Positions 1 to 11,854 are shown, counted from the stretch's first letter. The stretch: DNA of 64,000 nt from Diphasiastrum complanatum (GCA_029204225.1 CM055099.1:41596131-41660130), one strand, 5' to 3'. The notes: generated by a model from the letters alone, not told the origin. Program-made: numbers and translations.

Positions 1-235
1 TAGCTAAAGTACCAACGTAAGTAACTACCAAAATCAGATGAAGTATCAAAAGCAGCTAATTACTACCAGAACTACCAAGTTAAGTACCAAAAGTAACTAA
101 AGTACTACTTAAGTACCAAAATAAGCTAAAGTAGCAAAGTACCAAATCCATCTAAAGTACCAAATAAAGAACCAAAAGAAGCTAATTTCCACCACATTAT
201 CAAAAGTACCAAAATAACTCAAAGTAAAGCCAGTC
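1..235 (+). repeat. GTACCAAA low-complexity tract, leader of copia A
   Basis: About 235 bp of loosely iterated words such as AAGTACCAAA, GCTAAAGTA and AACTACCAA, directly before the gag homology of A. The same vocabulary reappears at 19880-20175 before copia C, so it belongs to this family and is not random AT-rich sequence. No coding potential is visible. Confidence 0.7.
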
Positions 236-237
236 TT

Positions 238-1057
238 ATCGTAGACAAGCTGAATGGATCCAATTATCATTTATGGAAATTAAGATGAAGACCTTGCTAA
301 TAGCAAACGAGTTGTGGGATTTGTTACAGGTTCAGAGATAAAGCTCGAAGACGACAACGAAGACGACTCAAAATAGAAACTGAAGGATGGTAAAGCTTTC
401 AAGCTTATTATCCTCAATATATCAGATACTCAAATTGGCCATATACCGCTGAAGCTAAAACTTCGAAAGAAGTTTGGGACATCTTGAGCTCACTATATGA
501 CGTGAGAGACGTAACTACTAAGTTACATTCTCAAAGGAAATTCTTCACACTCAAGATGTCGAATAATGATTCTCTTCAGAATCATATTAGCCAGCTTAAG
601 AATCTCTTGCAATAGATGGCCACTGTCGGATCAGTCATAGATGATCAAGACGCAATTATGACATTACTTTCAAGCACGCCCTCTACATATGAGAACTGGA
701 TGATGATCATCATGACACACTTAGATTTAACTCTTACTAGAGTTATCACTATGTTGCTACAAGAAGATAATCGAAGAAGTTAAGACACTTCGTCTACCTC
801 TTCGTCTCATGCTTTGTTTGTCAACAAGGGCTCGAAACGACAGAAGCAGAAAAGCTCCAAGCAGTCTACATCGAATCAGAAACTGACTCAAAGTCAAGAA
901 TAATCATCGAATCCATATTCGTTGAAGAAAAAGATGTTTTGCAGATATTGCAAGTGCAATAACCATGAGATCCAGGATTGCCAAATTCTCAAAGCTCAGA
1001 ATGCAGCCAAACAACCTGATCAACAAGCAAATACAGTTACAGCATCTCCTGAAGTCT
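238..1057 (+). pseudogene. gag: Copia A gag (UBN2-type) with CCHC zinc knuckle
   Basis: Frames starting near 238 read LVDKLNGSNYHLWK, the usual N-terminal signature of plant copia gag, followed by a polypeptide full of stops. A zinc knuckle of form C-X2-C-X4-H-X4-C is encoded at 940-981 (FCRYCKCNNHEIQDC). Gag would form the nucleocapsid and bind element RNA. The reading is broken by several stops (for example TAG at about 614 and TAA at about 781), so this copy is dead. A second copy of the same knuckle lies on the minus strand near 19205-19250. Confidence 0.75.
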
Positions 1058-1059
1058 AA

Positions 1060-2249
1060 ATGGACGAAGGCGCTTTTATGGTCAAAGACAAAACCGCGAA
1101 TTCGGATGATTCGTGGTTTCTGGATTCTAGAGCTACTCAACATATGACCAATCATCATGATATTTTCCATTCCTATATGCCTTACAACACAAAGAAGTAT
1201 GTTCATCTTGGTGATGAGAGCACTCACACTATCGAAGGTAAAGATACTGTAAGATTAAGGTTCCAGCATGATCAATTCAAACTACTGTCAAAAGTCTTGT
1301 ATGTTTCTAAACTCTCTACAAATCTGTTATCAATAAGTAGAATTACAAATCTAGGTCATAAGGTGGAGTTTGAGTTAGACCAATGCAAAATTATCAATAG
1401 AAGCAATAAGATCCTTGCACTCAATAAGAGACATGGATACTTATATAGATTGGCACATTGTTATTCTGATTCTAATCAAGCATTGAAAACCTCTGTTCTT
1501 ATTAATAAAGCACTACTATGGCATCATCGCTTAGGACACTTAAATGATTCATCTGGCAAAGTATTTTCTTACTTTTATTGACGAATTCTCTCTCAGAACA
1601 GCTGTCTACTTCATTAAGCAGAAATCAGAGGCTTTCATCAAGTTCAGACAATTCAAAGAGCATGCAGAAAATCAGACTGGTAAACGAATCCAACAACAGG
1701 GGAGAATACATCTCCATCGAATTCAAGGAGTACTGCCTTAACAATGACATTGAGACAATATATTACCTCCTATTCGCCTCAGTCAAATGGTCTTGCTGAG
1801 ATACATAATAGAACCTTAGTCGAATCGGCAAAGTGCATGTTATCACATGCATCACTTCCAAAGTCCTTCTGGACTGAAGCTGTTTCAATAGCAACCTATA
1901 TTCAAAACAGATGTCCTACCAAAGGTCTCTCAGACAAAACATCATTCGAAATTTGGACAAGCACCAGACTTTCTTTATTAAATTTGAAAGTTTTTTTTAT
2001 GTACCGCTTATGTGCAAGTACCACATGATCTCAAGAAGAAACTCGACTTCCAGAGTTATCAAATGTATTTTCATCAGCTACACTATTTCGGACCAAGCTT
2101 ACAAGTTGTTCAATCCTATCGACTCGAAGATATTCACTAGCCAGGATGTCATCTTCATCAAAGAACACTTTATTGACCTCAAGGGAAAAGGCAAAGCCCA
2201 TGTAGCTGACTTGTCCGTCTCATCCGACACATTGAACTTCGCAGTTCCT
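1060..2249 (+). pseudogene. pol: Copia A protease and integrase remnants
   Basis: The stretch from 1060 encodes an aspartic protease region with WFLDSRATQHMT, where the expected catalytic DSGA is DSRA. A GAG-pre-integrase segment follows, ending LLWHHRLGHLN near 1545. The sequence then jumps straight to the integrase core (FLTFIDEF), so the CX2C half of the zinc finger and the first catalytic Asp are deleted. Integrase continues through SPQSNGLAEIHNRTL near 1770-1820, keeping the catalytic Glu, with frameshifts near 1560, 1740 and 1990. The products would mature the polyprotein and insert cDNA; this copy cannot. Confidence 0.8.
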
Positions 2250-2504
2250 TAGTTGACAATTTATATTGAAGGTCCAAGCTCATCTACTCTTGGCGAACAA
2301 TCAATCAACAATGAATCCGAAGATGATGATGTTGTAGTTCAGCAACTACAACATGATGGATATTATCAACTTCAAACATTATCCAGAAGATCAACAAGAA
2401 TTAGTAGACCACCTATCAGGTATATTGACGAGTTTGCAACTTACCTTGTTCAGGTTTCGACGACTATCAAAGAGGCACTCAGTCAGCCCGACTCCGATCT
2501 CTAG

Positions 2505-2829
2505 AAAGAAGCTATGGATAAAGAGTATTCATCTCTTATCAAGAACCAGACATGGACGATTGTCGAACTACCCACTAGTAGAAACGTAGTTGATTACAAA
2601 TGGATTTTCAAAATCAAGTACAAAGCAGATGGAAGCATCGATAGAAGAAAAGCCCGACTTGTTGCCAGAGGATTTTCTCAGGTATACAATGTCGATTACC
2701 TTGACACCTTCAGTGTAGTAGTCAAGCATTCTTCTATTCGACTTTTGTTATCCTTTGTTGTTGTAGCAGATTTGGAAATACATCAAATGGATGTATAGAC
2801 AACATATTTCAATGGAGTTATCGAAGAAG
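2505..2829 (+). pseudogene. pol: Copia A reverse transcriptase, N-terminal part
   Basis: An open stretch from 2514 encodes the fingers of copia RT (MDKEYSSLIKNQTW, then ARLVARGFSQ) up to LEIHQMDV, which contains the first catalytic Asp. A TAG interrupts right after it, and the sequence stops at 2829 where the LTR of element B begins. The RT continues at 16072. The copy at 20347-20690 has the same text without the interruption. Confidence 0.88.
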
Positions 2830-3628
2830 TGTTGAAAAATGAAAAATCATCTATCTTGACTTTAGGCTTTCAGAAAAGTTTCTTTAATGTGTATGTGATG
2901 TTTCATATTGTAAATGCCAAATTTGGCCTAGAAGAAACTCGAGCTACATGGTTTCTTGAAGTTTAGTTGGTCATATACAACTTGCATATAGAATATAGAC
3001 ATAGAAATGTCAATAACAGGCTTGTAGAAACTCGTGGCACATCACATGCAATGGTTGTAAGTGTTTCATAGTGACATGCAAGGCATGCACAAAGTGAATT
3101 AGACACATCCATGATGATTTGTACAATTCTAGCTGAAAATTTGACACTTGGTAAAAGTAGGTAGAAATGCATGCATGTAAAGTGACAAATGTCACTAGGT
3201 CTCTAGTTCTCACTTTTAGATGTGGATGAAAGTTGGAGAGAGATGGTTCTACCTCGAGCTATTCCAATCTCCATAAATATGTGTAGAATCTCTCATAACT
3301 TTTGATGCCAAAACCAAGCTTTGAAGCTATTCCATGTCAATTTGGTTCTATACTATTGTTTGCTTGAATTTTGCTCTCCTTTTCTCTCTCTCTAACTCGA
3401 GTAGAGGCTTATGCTAATGCATTAAATTCTTGTCCTTCTTCTCTTTTGTTTTTCAAAGCAATCATTCTTTGATTCTTAGCATGCTAGATTGTGATTTGGC
3501 CATAAAATCTTGTACTAGATCTTGACATTCAATCTAGAATCAATTTATGTGCTAAACACAAAGCTTAACAAGATCATTCACACTTGAGGATCATTCCTCA
3601 CATGTGTGAGCTTGCTGGAATTTTATCA
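2830..3628 (+). repeat. 5' LTR of copia B
   Basis: 799 bp beginning TGTTGAAAAATG and ending TTTTATCA, immediately followed by a PBS. The same text occurs as the 3' LTR (8522-8699 plus 15456-16071) and as a minus-strand fragment at 37225-37519. A CT-rich stretch lies near 3380. I see no clear TATA box. Confidence 0.88.
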
Positions 3629-4398
3629 TGGTATCAGAGCCAAATTAAGCTTTGCATGCTATTATCTCTGTTTGTGCAAGAATTTGTGAGCCCAATTTAA
3701 GCAAAAAAGCTGTTTATCACTTTTCTTTACCTTTTCTTAAAAAGTGTTTGGATCAAAGAGGATAGAATCAAGATTTTTAGATCAGAATTGACATTGTACG
3801 GAATTCTGGAATTTCGCACATGTGAAAATCAGAGATTTTCAGACCTCTTTATTTCCTTCATCATCGGTCCAAACATATTGATCTTTTAGCTTGATGGAAA
3901 GCTTGTAAGGAGTACTTTCCATTGCAATTGATGTCAAATCAATCTGATGTGTCTATAAAGAGTTATAAGCTCTTAAAGAGGGTAGGGAGAGGTCCAAAAT
4001 CCGAGTGACCACTTTTTGATTTGATCCAATTTAGCTTGATTCACAATACATTGTTTTGAGTAATCAACACAAGAAACTGGAGGTCAAGACACGGTATGGA
4101 GTTATTGAACACTTTGAGTCTTCTTTGAATCAATAGTATTTTCTTTTCTAGCATCTAACACGTGCCAAAAGTAGAATCAAAACTTGTCTATACTCCTCAA
4201 TTCATTTTCAGAGTTTGATCTAGATTATCTTGTTTTGTGGAATATTTGAGATCTATCTCAAATACAGTTGCAAGTTTTTCACATAGGATTGGTAGCACAC
4301 CCTTGAAAATTCCTATAGTGAAAGAGGGTAGCAACATCTAGTCTATTTGGAACAAGCGCAAACATATAATTTTCTAATAACAAGAAGTCTTCACAATA
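3629..4398 (+). promoter_or_regulatory. Primer-binding site (tRNA-iMet type) and leader of copia B
   Basis: TGGTATCAGAGCC starts the base after the LTR end, the classic complement of the plant initiator-Met tRNA 3' end; it would prime minus-strand cDNA synthesis. About 760 bp of non-coding leader follow. The leader shares a block near 4285-4335 (GGTAGCACACC, then GCAACAT) with copia P at about 58640-58690, so B and P are related. The ATG at 4399 begins the gag similarity. Confidence 0.85.
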
Positions 4399-6128
4399 TG
4401 GCACCTGTAGGAGGATATCTCTTAGAACCAAGTGAAAGACTAAGTACCTCCTGTGAAAAATGCAAAATAAGCTTGGTAGAGGCCAAAAATCTTGTATATA
4501 GGATGATTACACATGTGTGGAGTCTGTTCCCACGTGTGAAAATAGTATACTTGTCATGTACCATAATCATATAGGTTGTACATATAATTTAATTCAAGTT
4601 CTAGTGGCTAAAAAGGCCAAAAACTAGTTTTCTAGACATATGACACATGGCATCAATCTATTGATTGCATGAGCCACATCCTTTGGTTAGGTGTCACATA
4701 CCATGTGTAGAGGACAACTCACATGTGTGGAATAAGCTGAAGTAGATGAATTTTGACTTCTAGAAGATTTTCAAGTAGATCTCCATATAGAAGGAAAATG
4801 GACCAAAAGTGCTCAAAATAGAAGGTTTTGTCCAATTGTCAGTTTTACATGATGAATCATCATATGACAAAGCACCTTCACACATGTGGGATCAAAGGGA
4901 TGATCAGTACCACAAACTCCCACTTATTGTATATATAGAGCCACATTTGGCCATAGTCATGGTGAGACACCAATCTTGGTTTTGGAAGCAATTTTGAGTG
5001 ATTCTCTCCATTTGTCTACATTTGTTTTGATTGTTTTCAGGTGCTATCAATGTGTACTTGATTTTCAGGTTGGAGTCCGTACTCAGACAAGGTTTCACAT
5101 GTGGGAAACCAGAAAGTACACCTACCTTCAACTAATGATTGTTCTTGTTAGGATTTTGTGTCTAGAATTGATCTAGATTGATCTTAATCTCAAATAGATT
5201 GATAGATCAAGTAATCTGACAACCAATCCCTCTTGAGGATCAGATTAAGATCCACTCTTGGTCCTTTTTGTACTTTTTCCACACCTCCAATTATTCAATA
5301 TGGAAGGTTAGGATGGAGTCTGTTTTCATACTCCAGGATGTTATGGACATAGTAGTTAGTATTGAGGAGGAGCCTCAAGCACAACTTGAAATACCAAAGT
5401 ATAGGAAGAGAGCTAGAATGGCTCTACATTTCATTAAAATGAATGTCTCTAATGAGATTCTAAGAGAAATATGATCTTGCACCAATGCTAAAGAATCTTG
5501 GGATGCACTTAAGTCTATCTATGAAGCTAAGAACACTTCTAGAATACTCACTCTTAGAAATCAGATTTTTCAAAGTTTTCAAAGAAGTGAGGAGGGTGCA
5601 TCAAATTATGTTCTAAGAGTAAAATATTTTCACAGGGAGCTTGCTTGTGTTGGTGTCACAATTAATCAAGATGAGCTAGTACAAGTCATTCTTAATGGCT
5701 CAAAAGAAGACTATGATAATCTTGTTCAATCCTTTGTCATATAGAAGGAGTTGCCCAATTTGGAGACTCTTCAAGGAATTCTCATCTTTGAAGAAGCAAG
5801 GCAAAGCTACAAATTTTCAAAGATGAACAAACTCGAGCATAGCAAAGCTCTCTTTGTCAAGGACAAGCATAAAGGGAGGAGTAAGAACCAATTTTCTCAA
5901 GCTTTCAACAAAGACAAAGCCAAGGACAAAGACAAAGATGGAGAAGAGAATGACTCAACTCATCCTTCTACTTCCAAGACCAAGAAGAAGAAAGTCAAGT
6001 GTTTCTTTTGTGGCAAGAAGGGGCACTATGCCTCAAATTGATTCAAAAAGAAAAATCAACTCAAACAAGCAAATCTCTTTAATGAGAAAGAAGAAGACTT
6101 TATTGCAAGTGAAGGAGAAGGATCCCTC
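4399..6128 (+). pseudogene. gag: Copia B gag, interrupted by a solo LTR
   Basis: Gag begins MAPVGGYLLEPSERLSTS at 4399, is cut at 4451 by a solo LTR, and resumes at 5284 with SNYSIWK. UBN2-type gag follows (MESVFILQDVMDIV...), with stops near 5473 and 5742, then a lysine-rich linker and a zinc knuckle near 6000-6041 (CFFCGKKGHYASN). The last Cys codon of the knuckle is TGA at 6039-6041. The uninterrupted homologue is the gag of copia P at 58720-59560. Nucleocapsid function is expected for the family; this copy is dead. Confidence 0.85.
4452..5283 (+). repeat. Solo LTR (family C1) inserted in copia B gag
   Basis: 832 bp starting TGTGAAAAATGC and ending TTTTCCACA, flanked by CCTCC at 4447-4451 and 5284-5288. 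There is no internal region, so this is a solo LTR left by LTR-LTR recombination. A second copy lies at 52812-53634. Words like ACACATGTGTGGA recur inside it and in copia P, so the families share regulatory vocabulary. Confidence 0.9.
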
Positions 6129-7680
6129 ATGGTGTCAAGCTTTTCTTCAACACCCTTCAAGAAGGATGGAACATGGTACATCGATAGTGGTGCCTCATCA
6201 CATATGTGTTGTTTAAAGGAGTCTTTTGACTCTATTGTACCTTATAAAGGACTTAAAAGATCTATTTATACAACAAATATCATGAATGCTCTATTGAAGG
6301 AATTGGCAACATTCCATTAAAACTTGCTTCTTCTAAAGTTCTATCACTTGTTAATGTTCTTTTTGTTCCTAAGCTTACAAAGAACTTGATGAGTGTTGGA
6401 GAGTTGCTTGATTGTGGTTGTGATGCAAAATTGAATTCCAATACTTGCTTTATTAAGAAAGGTGATGAGATCCTAGCTAATGGATTTAGATATGGTGAAA
6501 CTTTTGTGAAATTGCTCTTATGTCTAAGGAGGAGTTATGGCATAGAAGGTTGGGGCATCTATAAATCTATGCCTTCTATGATCAAGAATGATAAGGCTAT
6601 TGGCCTACCAAGATCACTTTCCAAAGATATCAAGCCATGTGAGGCTTGTGCTATTGCAAAATCACATAGAGAGCCATATCAAAAGTCTTCTATTAAGACT
6701 TCTCATCCTTTGGAATTAATTCACTTGGATGTTCATTTTTCTTTCTCAAAAAGAATTGGTGGTGCAACTTGTTTTGTTACCTTCATTGATGATTTTACAA
6801 GATATACTTGGTTGTACCTTCTTTCTTCAAAAGCTATGGTGTTTGAACACTTCCTAGTTTTCAAAGCTTATGTTGAGAAACAGTTTTCTTTCAAAGTTAA
6901 AGCTTTGAGATGTGATGGAGGAGGTGAATACATCTCCAACAAGTTCTATGATTATTGTGAGGTTGAAGGGATTAAGAGAGAGTTTTCTTGTGCTTATATT
7001 ATTCTCCATCTCAAAATGGAGTTGCTGAAAGAAAAAATCGATTTCTATGTGAATGTGCTAAAGCAATTCGAGTTGAAGCTTCTTTGCCTATTGAATATTG
7101 GGAGAAGCAATTAATTGTGCAAGAAATTATCTCACAATACACTTGTAGGAAGATAAACATATGAAGTCTTGTTTAAGAAGAGACCTAAGGTTGATCACCT
7201 TAGAGTTTTTGGATGTGCTTGCTTTGTTCATGTACCCTTGGAAACAAGGAAAAGAGATGATCCAAATTCAGTCAAAGGGATCATGGTTGGATAGTCATCC
7301 AACAAGAAGGCATACAGAATTTATGTTCCCTCTACTTCAATTACAATTGAGAGTAGACATGTTATTTTTCATGAGAATAAAAAATACATCTTTGATGAGG
7401 CCGAGATCAAGTATTCTCAAAAGGATTCTCCTATCATCACCCTTGAAGATTATCATGGAGAGATGGGGCCGAGAATTGAGCAGGAGTCACCTCGAATTTT
7501 TTCACCAAGGAGATCACAAGAGAAAGATTTGAGCCTAAGAGGCTTACATATGGAGATAAAGACAACAAGTGGAACTCAACTCCACGAATAATTCTCATCT
7601 ATAGTAAGACTTTGGAGGAGCATGGGGAGCATCTCAGGACTGTCTTTAGTTACTTAGACAGCACATGAAGAGCCAAAGGA
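6129..7680 (+). pseudogene. pol: Copia B protease and integrase
   Basis: The protease keeps WYIDSGASSHMC near 6174, an intact-looking DSGA active site, but is frameshifted near 6300. From 6386 a long frame encodes the GAG-pre-integrase tail (CEAC near 6640) and the integrase core with the Asp of HLDVH and the Asp of RCDGGGEY. The catalytic Glu (in AERKNRF, about 7030) is in another frame because of a shift near 6990. The integrase C-terminus is readable in pieces to about 7660 (SRDV-like region, then EMGPRIEQE). Confidence 0.82.
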
Positions 7681-8521
7681 TGTATATGATGCACTCAACT
7701 CAAAAGAATGGTTCCTAGCCATGAAGGAGGAATATGATGCATTGATTGCCAACAAGACATAGGAGCTTGTGGATCTTCCATCCAACAAGCACACTATTGG
7801 TTCATTAGAGGAGTTCTAAATCCAAAAAAGACCCTTTGTAAAGATTCTTTTTATATTTTTTCTCAATTTTTTCTTACACATGGACCAATCAAAACACTCA
7901 AATTTGAAATCTACGTAACGTAACTTTTTGAGTCCACATTTTGATTCCACACTAAAAATGACATAACATTTTAGTGGTAAGTCCGAATTTAGCGGAGTTT
8001 GGTGCATTGGAAAGTGCTTGACAAGGGCTTTCCAATGATATGTTAGATGACATACTTTTAAGCTACGATTAAAAAGTTATGGCAAGTCAAAACTATTAGT
8101 GTTATAATATTTTAATAATATAAACTACATCTTGCACGAATTCTTAAAGGGTCTTTTTGGAGCTTAAAACTCTTCTAATGGCAAATGGGCTTTTCGAGTC
8201 AAATATAATCAAGATGGCACTATCAACAAGTACAAGGCAAGATTTGTGCAAAGGGTTTTGTTCAAGTTTATGGACTTGATTATGAGGAGACTTTTGCTCC
8301 AGTTGCAAAGATGGTATCAATTAGAATCATCATTTCTATTGCTTGTTTTTTCAAATGGCAAGTTTTTCAACTAGATGTCTCAAATGCATTTTTAAATGGA
8401 TATCCAGAAGAAGAAATTTATATGGATCAGCCCCTTGGGTTCATCCAAGACAAGACCAAAGTTTGCTTGCTCTTCGAAAGTCTCTATGGACTAAAGCAAG
8501 CACCAAGATCGTGGTATTCTC
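7681..8521 (+). pseudogene. pol: Copia B reverse transcriptase, truncated and holding a MITE
   Basis: RT begins with copia-like text around 7690-7800 (EEYDALIANKT, then NKHTIGS), is interrupted by the inverted-repeat element at 7804-8179, and resumes with KW.FRVKYNQDG at about 8185. The 8311-8520 frame encodes QLDVSNAFLNG, with the first catalytic Asp, and ends LYGLKQAPRSWY. The YVDD motif and all of RNase H are missing because the sequence joins the 3' LTR at 8521-8525. Confidence 0.82.
7804..8179. mobile_element. MITE-like inverted-repeat element inside copia B RT
   Basis: 376 bp whose ends are inverted copies of each other for about 30 bp: left ATTAGAGGAGTTCTAAA then CCAAAAAAGACCC; right GGGTCTTTTTGG then TTAAAACTCTTCTAAT. 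It sits exactly where the copia RT reading is broken and has no coding potential. If the termini are trimmed to GAGGAG/CTCTTC, the flanking dinucleotide is TA on both sides (7806-7807 and 8176-8177), suggesting a Tc1/mariner (Stowaway-like) element. The exact target duplication remains uncertain. Confidence 0.7.
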
Positions 8522-8699
8522 GACGAAAAATGAAAAATCATCTAGCTTGACTTTAGGCTTTTAGCAAAGTTTTTTCTATGTGTATGTGATGTTTCATAAT
8601 GTAAATGCCAAATTTGGCCTAGAAGAAACTAGAGCTACATGGTTTCTTGAAGTCTAGTTGGTCCTATACAACTTGCATATATAGACATAGAAATGTCAA
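8522..8699 (+). repeat. 3' LTR of copia B, first part
   Basis: Matches the 5' LTR from its fifth base (GAAAAATGAAAAATC) onward, about 175 bp, then is cut by gypsy D. The first bases are altered or lost at the RT junction. The rest of this LTR is at 15456-16071. Confidence 0.85.
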
Positions 8700-8858
8700 T
8701 GTAGGGTCGAAGATCTTGCGTAGTATATCCCTCCCGCCTGCCAACAAGGGTTAGATCACTGGATAGGTACCTAACTATGCATAGATTGTAAATCTAGTTA
8801 GTTTCCTACTTCCTCCCTTACTCTATTCACAACTAACACTACTCTCCCTTAACTCTAC
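8700..8858 (-). repeat. 3' LTR remnant of gypsy D
   Basis: About 159 bp matching the outer end of the LTR at 14639-14798, then fused directly to the integrase C-terminus. The 5' two thirds of the 3' LTR and the polypurine tract are deleted. Confidence 0.85.
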
Positions 8859-9900
8859 CGTTGATGGGTGTATCGAATGGTGTCCCATCTAACTTTTCTA
8901 AATTCACGGCTCCATGATTAAGAATTTCCTTGATCCGATAGGGACCTTCACCTGTGAATTTTAATTTTCCTTTGATCACCTTGGTTTTATACATCAGGAC
9001 CAGATCTCCGGAATGAAGATCCTTCTTTTGTAACCTGCGATCATGCCATGCTTTGCCTGTTTTCTTTTCAGCTGCCAGTGCATGCACAACTAGTAAGCGT
9101 GTTTCACAGAGTTTATGTAGAGCTTCGTGGCATAACTGTAGAGATTTGGACTCACTAAGACGTTGCGTGGTGGCAATCCTTAATGAAGGAACTAAAAACT
9201 CTACTGGCATCACAACATCCTGACCATATACCAATTGGAAGGGTGTTCAATCAGTGCTTCCTTTATATGTTGTCCTGAATGCCCACAATGTAGCATGCAA
9301 CTTATGTTCCCAATCTGATCTACTAGCTTCAACTGTTTTTGTGAGTACGCTTCACAGGATCTTATTGGATGATTCTGCTTGCCCATTACCACAAGGATAA
9401 TAAGGCATACTGGTTCTGTGGATCACGAAGAATTCCTCCAACAGGACCCTGATGGTCTCATTAATGAAATGGCTTCCGTGATTGCTGACTAGCTCTACCG
9501 GACATCCGAAGCATACAATGATATTTTCATAAAGGAACTTGGCAGTGGTCCTAGCATCTGCTACTCTTATTGCCTTGGCTTCGACCCATTTGGTGAGGTA
9601 GTCTGTGGCTACGATTACGTATCGAGCCTGAGAACTCCTTGCCGCAGGGTGAATTGGACCGATGTAATCCAATCCCCACTTCTCGAATGGTGCTTGGGCT
9701 AAGACAGGGTGCAGTAGGTTATAATTCAATCTCGTTGGCCTTCTTGCCCTTTGGCACACATCGCACTTTTTAAGTATTCCTCTGTATCCTTATGAATCGT
9801 TGGCCACCAACATCCTGATTGCAGGATCTTGCGAACTGTAATGTCAAATGCAAAATGGCCCCCACCCATGCCTTCATGTGAAAGCGAAATGATCTGGGTG
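8859..9900 (-). pseudogene. pol: Gypsy D integrase
   Basis: On the minus strand, an HHCC-type N-terminus (GMGGGHFAFDITVRK near 9870) leads to a frameshift near 9755, then the core with WGLDYIGP (first Asp), SNHGSHF where SDxGSHF is usual (second Asp changed to Asn), and NGQAESSNK (Glu). After further shifts near 9390 and 9230 the C-terminal domain carries FTGEGPYRIKEIL, a GPY/F-type module, and ends at TPINGR against the LTR remnant. Integrase would join element cDNA to the chromosome; the changed Asp and the shifts make it inactive. Confidence 0.85.
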
Positions 9901-11120
9901 GCCTCATGAGGAAGAATACACCACTGAAGAATTCTGTCTGGTCCTCTTCGGTATAACTGGCCGACAATCAGCTGATAAGGTCTAGCCTTCAAGATCAATT
10001 TCCGCTGTTCCGCCTTTAGTAGTGATTTGTTTGGTTGGTCCCGCATTAGATATTCAAAAATGTCGGCAGCCCATTCTGGTATTGTGTCCACGTAAAATAA
10101 GACAGCATCTGCCAGCTCATCGTCGGGTTGGATTGCAATCTCCTTTCCCTTGATTTGTGATACATGATCTGCCATGTAATGTTGTTTTCCCTTGCGAACT
10201 ACTATCCGAAAATCAAATTCCAACAACAGAAGTAGCCATCTGGTGATTCTCCCGGTGTTGCAAGTTTTATTAACGAGATAGAGCAAGGATTGATGGTCCG
10301 TATAAAAAGCAAAATGTGTGGCCATCAGGTAATGTCGAAATTTCTTAACCGCATAAATCATTGCCAGTGCTTCCTGCTCTGTGGTTGAATAATTCATTTC
10401 GGTATCACTAAGCTGTCAGCTTGCAAATCAGATTGGAAAACTTTTTTTGTGTTCACATGGCTAGGTTAAGCCTGCTCCAACTACATACTTCGATGCGTCC
10501 GTATGCACATGAAGCTCAATGGACCAATTGGGTGGGCGTAAGGTTGGTGCTGAAACCAATGCATCCTTAAGCTTTTGGAAAGCCTTTAGGGCTTCCTCGT
10601 TTCAATGTGGATCTGTTGTGAGTTTGTAAATTGGTCGGGCTAACTCTGCAAAATCAAGAATGAAGATCCTATAATAGTTAGCATGACCCTTGAAGATATA
10701 GACTTTGCGGATCGTCCCCGGTGGTGGTAGATCAATAATGATCCTGATCTTTGATAGATCTGTGGCGATCCCGTGTCTTGACACTATATGGCCGAGAATC
10801 AAGACATGTGTTATCCAGAATTGACATTTTTCTGGATTCAGGGAGATCTGGTAGTTGCGACATTTTTGTAACACCTTCTCCAAGTTGGATAAGTGTTTTG
10901 AGTCTGGTCCATGCACGCATAGATTGTCCAAGAAAATTTCCAAAATTTTTTGCAGATAATCTTTGAATGCCGCCTGCATGACTCACTGGAAGGTGCTTGG
11001 GACATTGCAAAGTCCGAATGACATGACTTTATAGGCATAGGTTTCCCATTCTATGGCAAATGCTATCTTGTGCTGGTCCTGGGGGGCTATCTTCACCTGA
11101 TTGTAGCCGCAACACTTTCT
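9901..11120 (-). pseudogene. pol: Gypsy D RT (C-terminal part) and RNase H
   Basis: RT is readable from about 11110 (YNQVKIAPQDQHKIAF, then FGLCNVPSTFQ) to the palm motif FLDNLCVH, where YxDD is expected, so the second catalytic Asp is Asn. It continues to about 10602. RNase H follows in a 223-residue frame ending at 9726, with EQEALAMIYAVKKFRHYL, TDHQSLLYL and ADHVSQ. The RT N-terminal fingers are missing: text upstream of 11120 is a lysine-rich stretch not typical of RT. The shared DEQVLHHIDP motif near 11400 places the missing part. Confidence 0.82.
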
Positions 11121-11800
11121 TTTTACTCTTTTTTGTCATTTTGGTGGATTCATCCTTGTTGTCTTTCACCGGGACTGTCGTGACATTCGTCTCATGGTTG
11201 TGAATATCAACATTCACTGTAGCTATCGCCTCTTTGGGTAGATCACTCCATCAGATCACTTGGTTGTAGTGTTGCTTCAACTGATTCTTCTTATTTGCAG
11301 GTGCCTTGGGTGGATCGATCCTTGAGACTTTCGCCATAGCAGACTTTTGTGGTGGTTGAGCTGGTACTTTCTTGGTTCCGTAACGATCTGGGTCTATGTG
11401 ATGTAGGACCTGTTCATCAGTCAGTTCGATCTCCTTATTTTAAGCTAGAGCATGTTGCCAAGGGACTAGATCATCTCCACTGGGTTCTCAATAGGCTCCA
11501 CTGATAGCCATGCTAAGGTGGTTCATGTTGGTGCAACCGATCATTTTGATCAGTGCACAGTGGTGAGCCCGCTTGCGGTTCCCATTCGACGCCAACTGGA
11601 GGTTCCGTGGGATTAACTCTTTCTTGCTCTTTTTCCTCCGCTTGTGCTTTTTGTACCCAGTGTCTTATTTTCTGGTACTGCCTTCTTTCTTCCCTCACAT
11701 TCGGATATGGTGCTGAAGTTGAGGGTTGGTCATCAGTGACCGATGGTGGTGGTGAGAGAGCCACTTCCTTCCTCTTCTGTGCTCGCATAACAACTAACAC
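11121..11800 (-). pseudogene. Gypsy D gag-pol linker; protease deleted
   Basis: A frame at 11800-11513 begins MLVVMRAQKRKEV and ends NDRLHQHEPP. Gypsy K has the equivalent start (MMVVTRAQKQKE at 44368) and NDQLHHHEEP, but continues into a protease with IDGGSGVNL. D skips from there to text equivalent to K near 43310 (AISG..EPSGDDLVPW), so roughly 900 bp including the protease has been lost. Confidence 0.7.
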
Positions 11801-11854
11801 ATGAGCGTGGAATTGTCATCCTTCCGATGGCATCCTTGCTAGAACTGCTGGTTG

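Noticed and set aside
3629-3645. tRNA-like text (TGGTATCAGAGCC), also at 57963
   Set aside because: It is only the 3' complement of initiator-Met tRNA at an LTR border, that is a primer-binding site, with no tRNA cloverleaf.
11553-11804. Plus-strand frames across gypsy D (also 11852-12208, 12127-12405)
   Set aside because: Opposite strand to clear gag/linker homology; composition mirrors the coding strand.
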